Below, piece after piece: positions 16,959 to 25,881 of a stretch of DNA of 59,875 nt. The stretch is taken from contig JAFAMD010000061.1 of assembly GCA_019233755.1 (NCBI GenBank), positions 1 through 59,875 of the forward strand, read 5' to 3'. How positions within the stretch are numbered: the first letter of the stretch is position 1; each line of letters starts with the position of its first letter. A model generated the notes under the pieces. The model was not told where the DNA came from, did no database searches, and saw nothing but the letters and a program-made list of their open reading frames with translations. Source of the stretch: Acidobacteriaceae bacterium. Its GTDB lineage: Bacteria > Acidobacteriota > Terriglobia > Bryobacterales > Bryobacteraceae. A program made the translations under genes and the position numbers.

Positions 16959-17852
16959 TTATTGGACCCCATCCGTCGTCGTGCTTTGCGAATGGATTCC
17001 GTAGACGTCGTAGTGGACTTGCAGCGCATCCATATTGACGTAGCCGATGCCGGTGCAGGGCAAGCGGTTCAACCAGAAATAGCGCAAATCAGCGCTCAAA
17101 AAGCGCGGACTGATTACAACCGGACCGGTATCGGGATAATGGCCGGCGAGTGCCTGGTCAAAACCATTTACACCGAGATCGAAGATACCGGAGGCCTCCA
17201 TAAGGATCAGCGCGCCGTCATCGGTTTTGATAGTGGCAATGATGTCAGTGATGCCCACACCGTCGGTGCGTACACGCATCCAATCGCCGCCGCTCGGGTA
17301 AAAGACGCCATTGATTTTCTCGCCGCGTAGGAAGCCGCCGTTGACCAGGAAGTCAAGGCGCAGACCATCGGGGGTGTTCCCGATGACCTCCGGGCGCTTG
17401 CGAAGCTGGACAGCGACTCGCGTGAGATGCTCCATTTCGTATCGGAACGGGAGCGTGCCGACACGGAGTGCATCGGGGCCGGGCAGCGAGGCAGCCGAGG
17501 GGTTCGCCTGCGAGATGTAGAAAGAAGAGGGAAAGGGCAACGGGGTGTTCACACGTCTTCCTGCGGAGACGAGAACAGGCTGGTATTCGACTTTCGTACC
17601 GGGCATAAAGACGGGCAAAGCGGCGCGGAAGTAGTGCTTCCTGGCCTGGTGGTCGGTGCGAGAGAGCGTGGCCCGGATGTTTCGTTCGGGGCCGCCGTTT
17701 TCGCGATAGAGGACGGAGACCGTATTGCTGGACAGTGCCGGCTCGACGCCGATGGTGATCTCAACCGGGGCCGCGACCGGGGCGCCTTCCGGCGGCGCGG
17801 GTGCGTCCGGGGTTCCGTACCAGACAGTGAGACCGCTACCCGAGAAGTGCAT
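16959..17852 (-). CDS. Ig-like/DUF3237 two-domain protein
   Basis: The 297-residue protein starts with an Ig-like beta domain (about 15-110, VEITIGVEPALSSNTVSVLY). Its C-terminal DUF3237-type beta-barrel (about 150-290) shows GGFLRGEKINGVFYPSGGDW, DGALILMEASGIFDLG and YFWLN. DUF3237 proteins are small barrels of unknown function often found near oxidoreductases. ATG 17852 is chosen because the stop of a coupled 27-codon mini-ORF lies one base upstream. TTG 17927 would add 25 residues in the same DNA. No signal peptide. It lies between encapsulin and the flavoenzyme, so it is a candidate cargo or accessory protein. No known cargo-loading motif is evident. Confidence 0.7.
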   Translation of the reverse strand: MHFSGSGLTVWYGTPDAPAPPEGAPVAAPVEITIGVEPALSSNTVSVLYRENGGPERNIRATLSRTDHQARKHYFRAALPVFMPGTKVEYQPVLVSAGRRVNTPLPFPSSFYISQANPSAASLPGPDALRVGTLPFRYEMEHLTRVAVQLRKRPEVIGNTPDGLRLDFLVNGGFLRGEKINGVFYPSGGDWMRVRTDGVGITDIIATIKTDDGALILMEASGIFDLGVNGFDQALAGHYPDTGPVVISPRFLSADLRYFWLNRLPCTGIGYVNMDALQVHYDVYGIHSQSTTTDGVQ

Positions 17853-17853
17853 T

Positions 17854-17937
17854 TTATTCAAGAAAGAGGCTTCGGTTCTCGAAGCCGCCTGGAAAGGCGG
17901 CTGCAGCCAAGATTGGCTGCCCCACAACGTCTGTCAT
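17854..17937 (-). CDS. Candidate 27-residue coupled mini-ORF between encapsulin and DUF3237 genes
   Basis: ATG 17937 overlaps the encapsulin stop as ATGA. The frame runs 27 codons (it begins MTDVVGQPILAAAAF and ends RSLFLE) and stops with TAA one base before ATG 17852. The same DNA contains a GCCGCC-TTTCCA-GGCGGC hairpin. Stop-start coupling at both ends suggests a reinitiation relay controlling shell-to-partner stoichiometry, or a remnant of an older N-terminus. A functional peptide is unproven. Confidence 0.35.
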   Translation of the reverse strand: MTDVVGQPILAAAAFPGGFENRSLFLE

Positions 17938-18797
17938 GGTTGCGCTCCCTCGTGTTCGAGCGTCAGCATAGACTGCGGCTCTTTGACGCGAAGGACGAAA
18001 CGCTCCGAGATGCGGTAGATCCAGCGGGGTTCGGCGGAAACCTGGAGGAACGTAGCGGCGATTTCGCTGGCGACAACAATTTCCGCTGGCTTGCCGGCGA
18101 GCGAGAGAAGGATGCCGCTTTTGGCTGGCAAGGTGCCGGTCCGGACCATGGGGCCTTCGATCAGCGGACGGATGCGGTCACTAGGGAGAACGAGCGAACC
18201 TCTGTCGGGCGTCTCGGCAGCGACGAACAGATCATTGCCCAGTGCGAGAGCATACGGACCGACGTAGCCCTGGTCTTCGAGTTCGGTGATGCCGCGGGCC
18301 ACGGCGGTAAGAAGCTCGGAACCTGTATTGAGCGGCAGCCTGACCTTGCGGCCGTAATCATAAAGACCCTTTTCAGGAATGCCTCCGGTTACGCGATAGA
18401 CGTTGGGAATATGCAACTCGAGGCCGGCGCGGCCGCGGAAGATGAGTGCGTCTTCTACGCGGGCAATGTAATTCGCCGCGCGACGGAAGAGAGTAAGTGC
18501 GGCACTAAGATCAGGCTGGGCAATCTGCTGGCTGTTGAGATAGACATTCACCGCGATGGTGGTTAGGCGCAGCACGGCTTCGTCATTCACATGCAGCCGC
18601 TGCCGTTCAAAGCCGTGTTCATGCGCCTCAGGTTCGAGCAGTTCGGCCGGCACGGTTTCGGCGTCGGCTGGAAGAGGGCCGTACAAGGGAAGAAAACGGG
18701 CAGCGACACGAGCTTTGCGCGCTTCCTCATAGATCGCCTGCTGGACAGTGTTCCACTGTTGCGCAGTCCATTCCAGCGGCTTGCCGATATCACTCAT
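17934..18797 (-). CDS. Encapsulin-type nanocompartment shell protein (HK97 fold, linocin M18-like)
   Basis: The 287-residue protein matches the family 1 encapsulin plan. The N-terminal helix (WNTVQQAIYEEARKARVAARFL) leads into a YGPLP turn. The spine helix contains ARVEDALIFRGRAG (about 110-123), equivalent to the AEDRAIFEG motif of encapsulins. The A-domain has VGPYALALGNDLF, RIRPLIEGPMVRTGTL and GILLSLAG. The closing strands are WIYRISERFVLRVKEPQSMLTLE. Encapsulins self-assemble into icosahedral shells that hold enzymes. AAAGGA precedes ATG 18797. No DyP peroxidase, ferritin-like or hemerythrin cargo is nearby. The neighbours are isoprenoid enzymes and a cyclase/TPR protein. It lacks the cNMP-binding domain of family 2B. 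A phage origin is unlikely since no phage genes are present. Confidence 0.85.
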   Translation of the reverse strand: MSDIGKPLEWTAQQWNTVQQAIYEEARKARVAARFLPLYGPLPADAETVPAELLEPEAHEHGFERQRLHVNDEAVLRLTTIAVNVYLNSQQIAQPDLSAALTLFRRAANYIARVEDALIFRGRAGLELHIPNVYRVTGGIPEKGLYDYGRKVRLPLNTGSELLTAVARGITELEDQGYVGPYALALGNDLFVAAETPDRGSLVLPSDRIRPLIEGPMVRTGTLPAKSGILLSLAGKPAEIVVASEIAATFLQVSAEPRWIYRISERFVLRVKEPQSMLTLEHEGAQP

Positions 18798-18862
18798 TCA
18801 CTTTTATCCTTTCAGGACAACAGAGTTAGACAACTGATATACGTCGCTGATGAACAGCGAGA

Positions 18863-21800
18863 CTAGACTTCGGCAAGCCGGAACTCCTGCCGTGGAACGT
18901 AACGGAATTCATCCGGGAAGCGGGCATGAAGCGCACCTGCGACGTCCGCGTCGTTCCGGAACTTGCCTGACACTCTTTCAACCAGCTCGCCGCCGCGGTA
19001 TTCTTCGCCACGCAACCTCAGTAGTGTACGCATGCTCTGAGCGGCGCGCAACTCCAGCGAGAGGGCGGACTGGCGAGCCGCGACACGCATGGCTTCTTCA
19101 AGCTCCGCGTGGGCGCGATCGAGATTGCCGGATTCCGCGTATATCTGGCCGCGCAAGCGGAAGGCTTCCGGCAGCATCACGCCCTGGCTGTCGGAGGCCG
19201 CTTTGGCGATTGCCTGATCAAGCGTGTCCAAGGCGTCAGCGCCGCGGCCGGCGCGGTGCAACGCTTCGGCAGACATGACCATATCCTGCACGTACATCAG
19301 TTCCGTGCGGGTGGCATGGAGTCCCAGGCGTCCGATGATCTGTTTTTGGGCGGCATCTTCGATGGCGGAGCGCGACGTTTTCGGATCGGCTTCCATTGCA
19401 TCGCACCAGGCCAGATACATGTGCGCCATGGGGACCCACATGGCATAACCTTCGCGTTCGGAAAGCTGGAGCAGCAGGCGGGCGTCAGCGCGAATCATGT
19501 CCAAGGCGTGCCAGAAGTGATAGATGTAAAGCGCGAAGGCGATGGCCTGGGCGGTGGTCGGGCCGTGCCGCAGTTCCGCAACCTGTTCGAGATTGGTTCT
19601 GAGCTCGCGGGCGGAGGCAGTGGTTTCGCCCAACATCCAAAGACTGGCGGAGTAGAAGCCGCGAACACAAGCCATGGAGGAGAGCTGGAAGACCTGCACG
19701 GTTTCGCGGATGGCCTCGGGCGTACCGACGGCAATGCCTTCGACGGCGTTTTGCCGGGCTTCGGTGAATTCCCCGCGAAAGTAGCGTGTGTAGCCGACGG
19801 CGTGCCGGCCGGCAAGCTTGAAAGTGGGCGTACCGATCTGGCCGGCCATTTGAAAGACCTGGAGAGCAACATCTAAGCCTTCGCGAAGCTGGCCGCGGAG
19901 GAAATAGACCGCCCAAAGTCCCCAGAGCGCGCCGAAGAGCCCGGCGCCGTCCTGGAGCCGGCCGGCGAGTTCTCTGGCGCGGAGACAGCTTTCTTCCACT
20001 TCGTTGCTGGCCCAACCGAAGGCGGCCATGCGCGCGGACATGAGTTGCATTTGCGCGGCAAGTTCCAAGCGGTAGCGCTGGGGATCGCTTTCGGGAAGCT
20101 GGGCAAGCGCTTTCAACGCGGCATCCATGTGCGACATGGCTTCATGGACGGCGCCGCGAGCGGAAGCGCGTTCGCCGGCGTGTAGCCAGTATTCCGCGGA
20201 TTCCTTGTGGCAGGCCGCCGATTCGAAGTGGGTCGCGATGAGTTCCGGCTGCTCAGCGGCGATTTCGGGGAAATGCTCGGTGAGCTTGCGAGCGATTCGC
20301 TCGTGGTACTGCTGCCTGGTTTTGCGAACCAGCGAGGAATAAGCGGCGTCCTGAATCAGAGCGTGCTTAAAGATGTAGTGCAGACTGGACTCGTCCGATG
20401 AACGGTAGACGAGGCCTGTTTCTTCGGCTTTCTGCAGGGCCTTGGCAAGCACGTTTTCCGGCGTATCGGCGACAACGTGAAGCACGCGAAAGCTGAAATC
20501 GCGGCCCAGCACGGATGCAAGACGGAGCGTTTCGCGCGCTTCGCCGAGACGGTCGAGACGAGCAGTCAAAGAATCGCGAACGGTGGCCGGGATCAGGCCC
20601 GTGGGCAGCTCGCCCGATTCATCCAAGTCGGAGAGCCGACCCGATTCGAGCACGGCCTTTGTAACCTCTTCGATGAAGAGCGGCACACCCTCCGTGCGAG
20701 CCAGGAGCTGACCAAAGACGGCAGCAGGGATCTGCGCGTCCTGGGCGACGCGCCGCACCATGAACGCGGTCTCTTCCGGCTGGAGCGGCTTAAGCGAGAT
20801 CACCGTTTCGTTAACCCGCGGCTGCCAGGGGAATTCGAATTCGGGCCGATAGGTAAGGGCGGCGAGGATGGGGGCAGCGGCGTTTTTCTCGAGGAATGTG
20901 CCGAGCAGCTCCACAGTAGAGGGATCTGCCCAATGCAGATCTTCCATCAGGAACAACAGCGGGCTCGATGCCGAGCGGGCGGCGAGCAGGGCGCCGATAC
21001 TTTCAAACGTAAGCTGGCGTTTGCGCTGCGGCGTGAGATCAGGAGCGGGAACACCCGGTTCCGCAATGGTAAGAAGGCTTTCGAGCAGGCGCGCAGCATC
21101 ACCATCAGGAGCACCGGCTTCGGCCATGCGGGTAGAGAGCTTGTTCCGTTTCTGGTCATTGGATTCCCGGCGCTGGAATCCGAGATCGCGGGTGAGCAGA
21201 TCAATGAAAGGATAGAGCGCGCTGGTGCGATGGTAAGGCGAGCAGCGGCAGACCACGACGGAGCCGCTGTTTTGCTGAGCGTAGTCGCTAAGTTCTGCCA
21301 CAAGACGCGACTTGCCGAGCCCCGGTTCGCCGCCGATGCGAACGACGCGACCCTGCCCGGCACTGGCGGCGAGCCAGGCGGACTTCAGGTGTTCGAGCTC
21401 GGGCCGGCGGCCCGTGAAGGGAGTGCGGGCGGGCTCGGCTTCGGGCTGCCCAGCGGTGCTGCTGCGGCCCAAGAGCCTGTATAGCGTGATGGGGCGCGAG
21501 ATACCTTTCAATTCGCGCGGACCGAGAGCCTCAAACTGGAAAGGCGTCCGTGCAAGCCGCCAGGTGGCGTCGGACACAAGAACCTCATTGGCGCCTGCGG
21601 CAGCCTCGACCCGCGCCGCGATATTGGGTGTCTCGCCAAGTGCAAGCTGCTCCTCGTGACCGCTTTCGCCAAGAGTGCCGACGACCACTTCGCCGGTGTG
21701 GATGCCGATGCGAAGACGCAGGACCTGCCGGGTGGACTCAAGCCGTTCGAGGTCGGTCATGATACGCAGGGCGGCTTCGACAGCGCGGCGCGCGTCGTCT

Positions 21801-22186
21801 TCGTGAGCGCGCGGATAACCGAAGTAAGCGAGGATACCGTCGCCGAGAAACTGCGCAATGTGACCGTCGAGCTCAGAGATGACGCGCCCGCACACGGATT
21901 GGTAGCTCTGAATGAGTTCGCGAAAGTCCTCCGGATCCATGCTGGCCGAAAGAGCCGTGGAGCCGACGAGATCGCAGAAGAAGACCGTTAACTGCCGGCG
22001 CTCGGTGGTTGAAGACGGACCGTCGAGCGCGGTGCCGCACTCCGGGCAGAATTTTGCTTTGCGAGAGACCTGACTGCCGCACCGCGGGCACCGGGCCGGG
22101 AGAGCCGTGCCGCATTCTTCGCAGAACTTCGCCGCCGGCGACGCCGCGGCACCGCAACTGGGGCAGGAAGAAGTTGTGTCAGGCAT
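18863..22186 (-). CDS. Zinc-ribbon / class III nucleotidyl cyclase / AAA ATPase / TPR signalling protein
   Basis: The 1107-residue cytosolic regulator has two N-terminal zinc ribbons (C8, C11, C22, C25 and C33, C36, C47, C50). A class III cyclase domain spans about 62-240, with metal Asp72 in FFCDLVGST and Asp116 in FLGDGILAYF. A STAND-type AAA module follows, with Walker A GEPGLGKS at 286-293 and Walker B LLFLMEDLHWAD. The long C-terminal half is TPR-like. Such proteins couple ligand sensing through the TPRs to cAMP/cGMP synthesis, but many are uncharacterised. ATG 22186 overlaps the previous stop (ATGCCTGA), and TTG 22189 is an alternative. Encapsulin begins 65 bp downstream, which suggests joint expression and possibly regulation of shell or cargo by a nucleotide signal. 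Confidence 0.85.
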   Translation of the reverse strand: MPDTTSSCPSCGAAASPAAKFCEECGTALPARCPRCGSQVSRKAKFCPECGTALDGPSSTTERRQLTVFFCDLVGSTALSASMDPEDFRELIQSYQSVCGRVISELDGHIAQFLGDGILAYFGYPRAHEDDARRAVEAALRIMTDLERLESTRQVLRLRIGIHTGEVVVGTLGESGHEEQLALGETPNIAARVEAAAGANEVLVSDATWRLARTPFQFEALGPRELKGISRPITLYRLLGRSSTAGQPEAEPARTPFTGRRPELEHLKSAWLAASAGQGRVVRIGGEPGLGKSRLVAELSDYAQQNSGSVVVCRCSPYHRTSALYPFIDLLTRDLGFQRRESNDQKRNKLSTRMAEAGAPDGDAARLLESLLTIAEPGVPAPDLTPQRKRQLTFESIGALLAARSASSPLLFLMEDLHWADPSTVELLGTFLEKNAAAPILAALTYRPEFEFPWQPRVNETVISLKPLQPEETAFMVRRVAQDAQIPAAVFGQLLARTEGVPLFIEEVTKAVLESGRLSDLDESGELPTGLIPATVRDSLTARLDRLGEARETLRLASVLGRDFSFRVLHVVADTPENVLAKALQKAEETGLVYRSSDESSLHYIFKHALIQDAAYSSLVRKTRQQYHERIARKLTEHFPEIAAEQPELIATHFESAACHKESAEYWLHAGERASARGAVHEAMSHMDAALKALAQLPESDPQRYRLELAAQMQLMSARMAAFGWASNEVEESCLRARELAGRLQDGAGLFGALWGLWAVYFLRGQLREGLDVALQVFQMAGQIGTPTFKLAGRHAVGYTRYFRGEFTEARQNAVEGIAVGTPEAIRETVQVFQLSSMACVRGFYSASLWMLGETTASARELRTNLEQVAELRHGPTTAQAIAFALYIYHFWHALDMIRADARLLLQLSEREGYAMWVPMAHMYLAWCDAMEADPKTSRSAIEDAAQKQIIGRLGLHATRTELMYVQDMVMSAEALHRAGRGADALDTLDQAIAKAASDSQGVMLPEAFRLRGQIYAESGNLDRAHAELEEAMRVAARQSALSLELRAAQSMRTLLRLRGEEYRGGELVERVSGKFRNDADVAGALHARFPDEFRYVPRQEFRLAEV

Positions 22187-22700
22187 CAACGATTACCGCG
22201 AGCACTGCCGGGGCAGCATCCGGGGAGACGAGAGTGCCAAAGTAGCGACCGGCGCTAACAAGGGGGATGTCGATTTCGATGCGTACGTCGGATGTTCCGC
22301 GCGGCGGAACGACGGGCGAGCCGGGAACCGGGGTGAGGTTCGCAGCGGCAATGCGCTCGCCTGCGGCACTAACCAGATCAGTGAAGGCGACGGGGGAAGA
22401 AACTGTATCTTCGGACTCGTTTATGAGTGAGATGACCAACAATGCTTTTTGGCCGGCCCGAACGGGAGAGGCCTGCAGCAGGACAGGCGCGGCAACGGCG
22501 GGGTATGCAACGAGAGGCGGGGAAAGAGCGGGCGCATCGTTCGGCAGGGAACCAGACTCTTCACGAAGGATCATTAAGGCGCGATCAACAAGGCTGCGCG
22601 ACGTGGAAACCGGAGATGCGGCAGGTTCCGCGGGCAGACCGGGCACGGCGTCCGCGGTCCGCAAAAGCTCTTCGTACGGCTTCCTTTCGAAGTATCGCAT
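22179..22700 (-). CDS. Small protein with helical head and beta-sandwich domain, unknown function
   Basis: The 173-residue protein is not assigned to a named family. Residues 1-50 look helical (MRYFERKPYEELLRTADAV). A Pro/Ala linker leads to a beta-sandwich-like domain (about 75-172, alternating strands, a VPPRGTSDVRIEIDIP stretch) resembling CARDB/Ig-like adhesion or binding modules. There is no signal peptide. It is the first gene of the encapsulin operon and overlaps the cyclase start by 8 bp. It could be a cargo, scaffold or sensory partner. Confidence 0.6.
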   Translation of the reverse strand: MRYFERKPYEELLRTADAVPGLPAEPAASPVSTSRSLVDRALMILREESGSLPNDAPALSPPLVAYPAVAAPVLLQASPVRAGQKALLVISLINESEDTVSSPVAFTDLVSAAGERIAAANLTPVPGSPVVPPRGTSDVRIEIDIPLVSAGRYFGTLVSPDAAPAVLAVIVDA

Positions 22701-22774
22701 CCGAAGTTGGTGTAATTAAGAGATCAGGAACACCAATTATCAACTCTCGCGGCACGCCGGTCAACAAATAGCTT

Positions 22775-22794
22775 GCGGACGGGTCCGCTATACT
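22775..22794 (+). promoter_or_regulatory. Operator-like palindrome abutting a -10-like TATACT
   Basis: GCGGAC-GG-GTCCGC (22775-22788) is a perfect 6-bp inverted repeat directly followed by TATACT (22789-22794), about 30 bases before the kinase GTG. It lies in the divergent gap between the encapsulin operon and the kinase gene. No good -35 box is visible at 17 bp, which fits an activated or repressed promoter. The assignment is by pattern only. Confidence 0.35.
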
Positions 22795-22823
22795 AGGCCA
22801 ACAACGCTGGAGTGGGTGCCAAA

Positions 22824-25118
22824 GTGACCGGCACAACAATTTCGCATTTTAAGGTTCTCGAAAAGCTGGGCGAAGGAGGCATGGGGGTTGTTTACAAGGC
22901 AAGCGACCTCAAATTGAACCGCACCGTCGCCCTGAAATTCCTGGGTCCGCATCTTCGTTCCGATGATGCAGGCCGGGCACGGTTCTTGCGCGAGGCAAAA
23001 GCCGCCGCCGCGCTGAATCACGCAAGCATCTGCACGGTTTATGAAATCGATGAAACAGATAATACGCTGTTTATCGCAATGGAGCTGTGTGCCGGGCGGC
23101 CGCTGAGCGAGATTCTGCGGACACGCCTGCTGGACCTCAGTGAAGCGGTAAAGATAGGCCAGCAGATCACGGATGCGGTGGCGAGAGCGCATCAAGCGCA
23201 AATTATCCATCGCGACATCAAGAGCTCTAACATCATCGTGGACGAGATGGGCCGGGCAAAGCTGCTGGATTTCGGCCTGGCATCGCTGAACGTGGACGAT
23301 CGGACACTGACGCGCGGGTCGATGGGTACGCCGCAGTACATGTCGCCCGAACGATTTGAGGCGGGCATTGCAGACAGAAGCGGCGACATCTGGTCGCTGG
23401 GCGTTTTGCTGTACGAGATGATTACGAGCCGGATGCCTTTTTCGGGATCGATCACGCAGTTGGTGAATACGATTTTGAATGAAGATCCGGTTCCTGCTTC
23501 GAAGGTGAGGCCGGGCATTCCGAGCGAACTGGACGACATCATCAATAAAGCCATCGCGAAGGATCCGCTGGAACGGTATCCGAACGCGGCAGAAATGGCC
23601 GCCGATCTTTCGGCGATGGCGGCAAGTCTGTTCACGCAGACGAGCGCGCGCGGCGCGACGCTGGGGCTGCCACTACCCGCACTGACGCTGCCTGGACGAG
23701 GCACCGAGCCGCAGAGAATTCACGGGATTGCGGTGCTGCCATTCCTGAATATGAGCGCCGACCCGGACAGCGCTTATCTGTGCGACGGATTGACCGAAGA
23801 TCTGATCAATGCGCTCACACAAATGCAGGGACTGCGAGTGGTGGCGCGGGCCTCCACATTTCAGTTCCGATCGGAGTCGCTCGATGTTCGCGAGGTTGGC
23901 AGACAGCTAAGGGTGGGGTCGCTGGTATTGGGAAGCGTGCGGCGCTCCGGCAACCGGGTACGCGTGACGGCACAACTGGTAAAGGCGTCGGACGGCTGCC
24001 AAGTGTGGTCAAAGCGGTTCGACAGTGAGATGCGCGAGATTTTCGATGTGCAGGACGAGCTGACTACGGCCATCTTCGAGAGCCTTTGCGACTTGCTTGG
24101 CGCGGAGCCGGCGAAGCCACCGGCCGCCGACCACACCAGCAATTTCGATGCGCATGAGTTGTATCTACGCGGACGGTATAGTTTCAACCAGCAGACGCGG
24201 CAGAGCCTGCAGGAGGCGTTGCGGTATTTCCAGAATGCCGTTCAGCTTGCACCCCGGTACGCGCTGGCGCATGTGGGAATAGCAGATTGCTACGCCGTGT
24301 TGGGCTGGCACGGGATGAAGCCATCCTGCGAGGCAATGCCAAAGGCGAAAGAAGCCGCGCAGGCTGCGCTCGAAATCAATGATTCCCTGCCCTCCGCTTA
24401 CCGAGTGCTGGGAAGTATCTATTCGGGGTTCGATTGGGACTGGCACCAAGCACGCCTGGCGTTCCAGAGAGCCTTTTCGCTGCCGCCGCCGACCTCCGAC
24501 CTACATTTTCATCACGCGCTTGATTTCCTGACGCCACAGGCCCGGCTGGATGAAGCGCATGAAGAGATCAAGTGTGCGCTGGAGCTGGATCCGGTGTCGC
24601 CCCTGGTGAATACGGCATTGGGTGGGTGCCTCTATCGCAAGCGGCTTTATGATGCCGCGCTGCGGCAGATGGATGTGACACTTAAATTCGACCCGCACTT
24701 CTATCACGCCTTCTGGACGCGCGCGCGAGTTCTACAGGCACGCGGCGACTTACAGGAAGCGCTGGAAGCGTACGCCCGGGCGTACGAGGCAAGCGGAGAA
24801 AGTGCGGCGGTGCTGGCGGAGTTGGGGCATTGCTACGCGAAGCTGGGTGATACCCCGGCGGCGCGGGAAGCTTTGGAGACGCTGGGAAGGACAGCGACGG
24901 TCACGCATGTTTCGCCGCTGGCGTTCGCGACGGTGCACCACGGCCTTGGCGAAAAGACGCTCTTCTTCGAAGAATTGCAAAAGGCGGTGGAGGAGCGCAC
25001 GCGCGGACTCGTTTGGGTGCCAGTGGATCCGCGCTTCGAGGATCTTCACGAAGACTCCACTTTTCGAAGCATACTGGCGCCGCTCGGGGTAAATGTACCC
25101 TCCGCCGCGACCTCGTAG
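22824..25118 (+). CDS. Ser/Thr protein kinase with TolB-like and TPR C-terminus
   Basis: The 764-residue protein has a PknB-type kinase domain (about 8-270) with glycine loop GEGGMGVVY (16-24), Lys38 in VALKFL, catalytic loop HRDIKSSN (129-136), DFG (149-151) and a GTPQYMSPE activation segment. Unlike many bacterial kinases no membrane segment follows. Instead there is a TolB-N/FlgO-like domain (about 295-430, GIAVLPFLNMSADPDSAYL) and TPR repeats to the end. This architecture is abundant in Solibacter-like Acidobacteriota. GTG 22824 is preferred, with GGAGTGG (22808-22814) well spaced. GTG 22812 is an in-frame alternative. It is divergent from the encapsulin operon and 10 bp upstream of the ABC genes. 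Confidence 0.9.
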   Translation: MTGTTISHFKVLEKLGEGGMGVVYKASDLKLNRTVALKFLGPHLRSDDAGRARFLREAKAAAALNHASICTVYEIDETDNTLFIAMELCAGRPLSEILRTRLLDLSEAVKIGQQITDAVARAHQAQIIHRDIKSSNIIVDEMGRAKLLDFGLASLNVDDRTLTRGSMGTPQYMSPERFEAGIADRSGDIWSLGVLLYEMITSRMPFSGSITQLVNTILNEDPVPASKVRPGIPSELDDIINKAIAKDPLERYPNAAEMAADLSAMAASLFTQTSARGATLGLPLPALTLPGRGTEPQRIHGIAVLPFLNMSADPDSAYLCDGLTEDLINALTQMQGLRVVARASTFQFRSESLDVREVGRQLRVGSLVLGSVRRSGNRVRVTAQLVKASDGCQVWSKRFDSEMREIFDVQDELTTAIFESLCDLLGAEPAKPPAADHTSNFDAHELYLRGRYSFNQQTRQSLQEALRYFQNAVQLAPRYALAHVGIADCYAVLGWHGMKPSCEAMPKAKEAAQAALEINDSLPSAYRVLGSIYSGFDWDWHQARLAFQRAFSLPPPTSDLHFHHALDFLTPQARLDEAHEEIKCALELDPVSPLVNTALGGCLYRKRLYDAALRQMDVTLKFDPHFYHAFWTRARVLQARGDLQEALEAYARAYEASGESAAVLAELGHCYAKLGDTPAAREALETLGRTATVTHVSPLAFATVHHGLGEKTLFFEELQKAVEERTRGLVWVPVDPRFEDLHEDSTFRSILAPLGVNVPSAATS

Positions 25119-25128
25119 GTGGAAGCAG

Positions 25129-25875
25129 GTGAGCCGAAGTGTTCTTACCATTTCGAATCTGCGCAAGGAATACGGCGCGACACTGGCGGTGGACGACGTT
25201 TCGTTTTCGGTAGAGCGAAATGAGATTGTGGGCCTGCTGGGTCCGAATGGCGCGGGGAAAACCACGACCATCAACATGATCCTCGGCGTTCTGGAACCGA
25301 GTTCGGGCAATATCCAGATTGAGGGAATCGACATCGCGACGGGACGTTTACAGGCGCTCGAAAGGACGAATTTTGCGGCAGTCTACGCACCGCTACCGGG
25401 TAATTTGACGGTCTGGCAGAACCTCCGAGTGTTCGGGTTGATGTACGGGGTAAAGAACTTATCGGACCGCATTGAAACCCTGCTGGCGCAGTTCGATTTG
25501 CGGGAGTTCCGGGATATGAAGTGCGGAGTGCTTTCGTCAGGAGAACAGACGCGGGTATGCCTGGCAAAAGCGATGCTGAACCGGCCGAATCTTCTGCTGC
25601 TGGATGAGCCGACTGCTTCACTTGACCCGGCAACCGCGCGGGAGATTCGCATGAAGATCCGCGAGCTTACAGCGCGGGGCAGCGGCGGCGTGCTCTGGAC
25701 TTCGCACAACATGTATGAAGTAGAGGCCGTCTGTGACCGAGTGCTGTTTCTTTCACACGGCAAAATCCTGCTGGAAGGGGATCCACGAACCCTACCGCGC
25801 GAGCACGGTAAGCAGACTCTCGAGGATCTTTTCATTACGGTGGCGCGGGAACCCCTCGCGCTGGAGCGGGACTAG
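25129..25875 (+). CDS. ABC transporter ATP-binding protein
   Basis: The 248-residue ATPase has Walker A GPNGAGKT (38-45), a slightly degenerate signature LSSGEQ (135-140), Walker B LLLLDEP (155-161) and the H-loop TSHNMYEVE. The family exports polyketides, polysaccharides or lipids with ABC-2 permeases such as the next gene. GTG 25129 is chosen, with GGTGGA just upstream and 10 bp after the kinase stop. An in-frame ATG at 25093 lies inside the kinase gene. The kinase and the ABC genes look co-transcribed. Confidence 0.9.
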   Translation: MSRSVLTISNLRKEYGATLAVDDVSFSVERNEIVGLLGPNGAGKTTTINMILGVLEPSSGNIQIEGIDIATGRLQALERTNFAAVYAPLPGNLTVWQNLRVFGLMYGVKNLSDRIETLLAQFDLREFRDMKCGVLSSGEQTRVCLAKAMLNRPNLLLLDEPTASLDPATAREIRMKIRELTARGSGGVLWTSHNMYEVEAVCDRVLFLSHGKILLEGDPRTLPREHGKQTLEDLFITVAREPLALERD

Positions 25876-25881
25876 AGCGGC

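Noticed and set aside
17427..18566. Long plus-strand frame opposite the encapsulin gene
   Set aside because: It is the antisense shadow of a GC-rich coding frame with strong family motifs on the other strand, and has low-complexity Arg/Gly/Asp content.
17934..18797. Family 2B encapsulin (cNMP-binding)
   Set aside because: Only 287 residues with no inserted cNMP domain, and the sequence pattern fits the family 1/linocin type. The nearby cyclase alone does not justify it.
17934..18797. Phage capsid from a prophage
   Set aside because: HK97 fold, but no terminase, portal, protease or tail genes nearby. The neighbours are metabolic and signalling genes.
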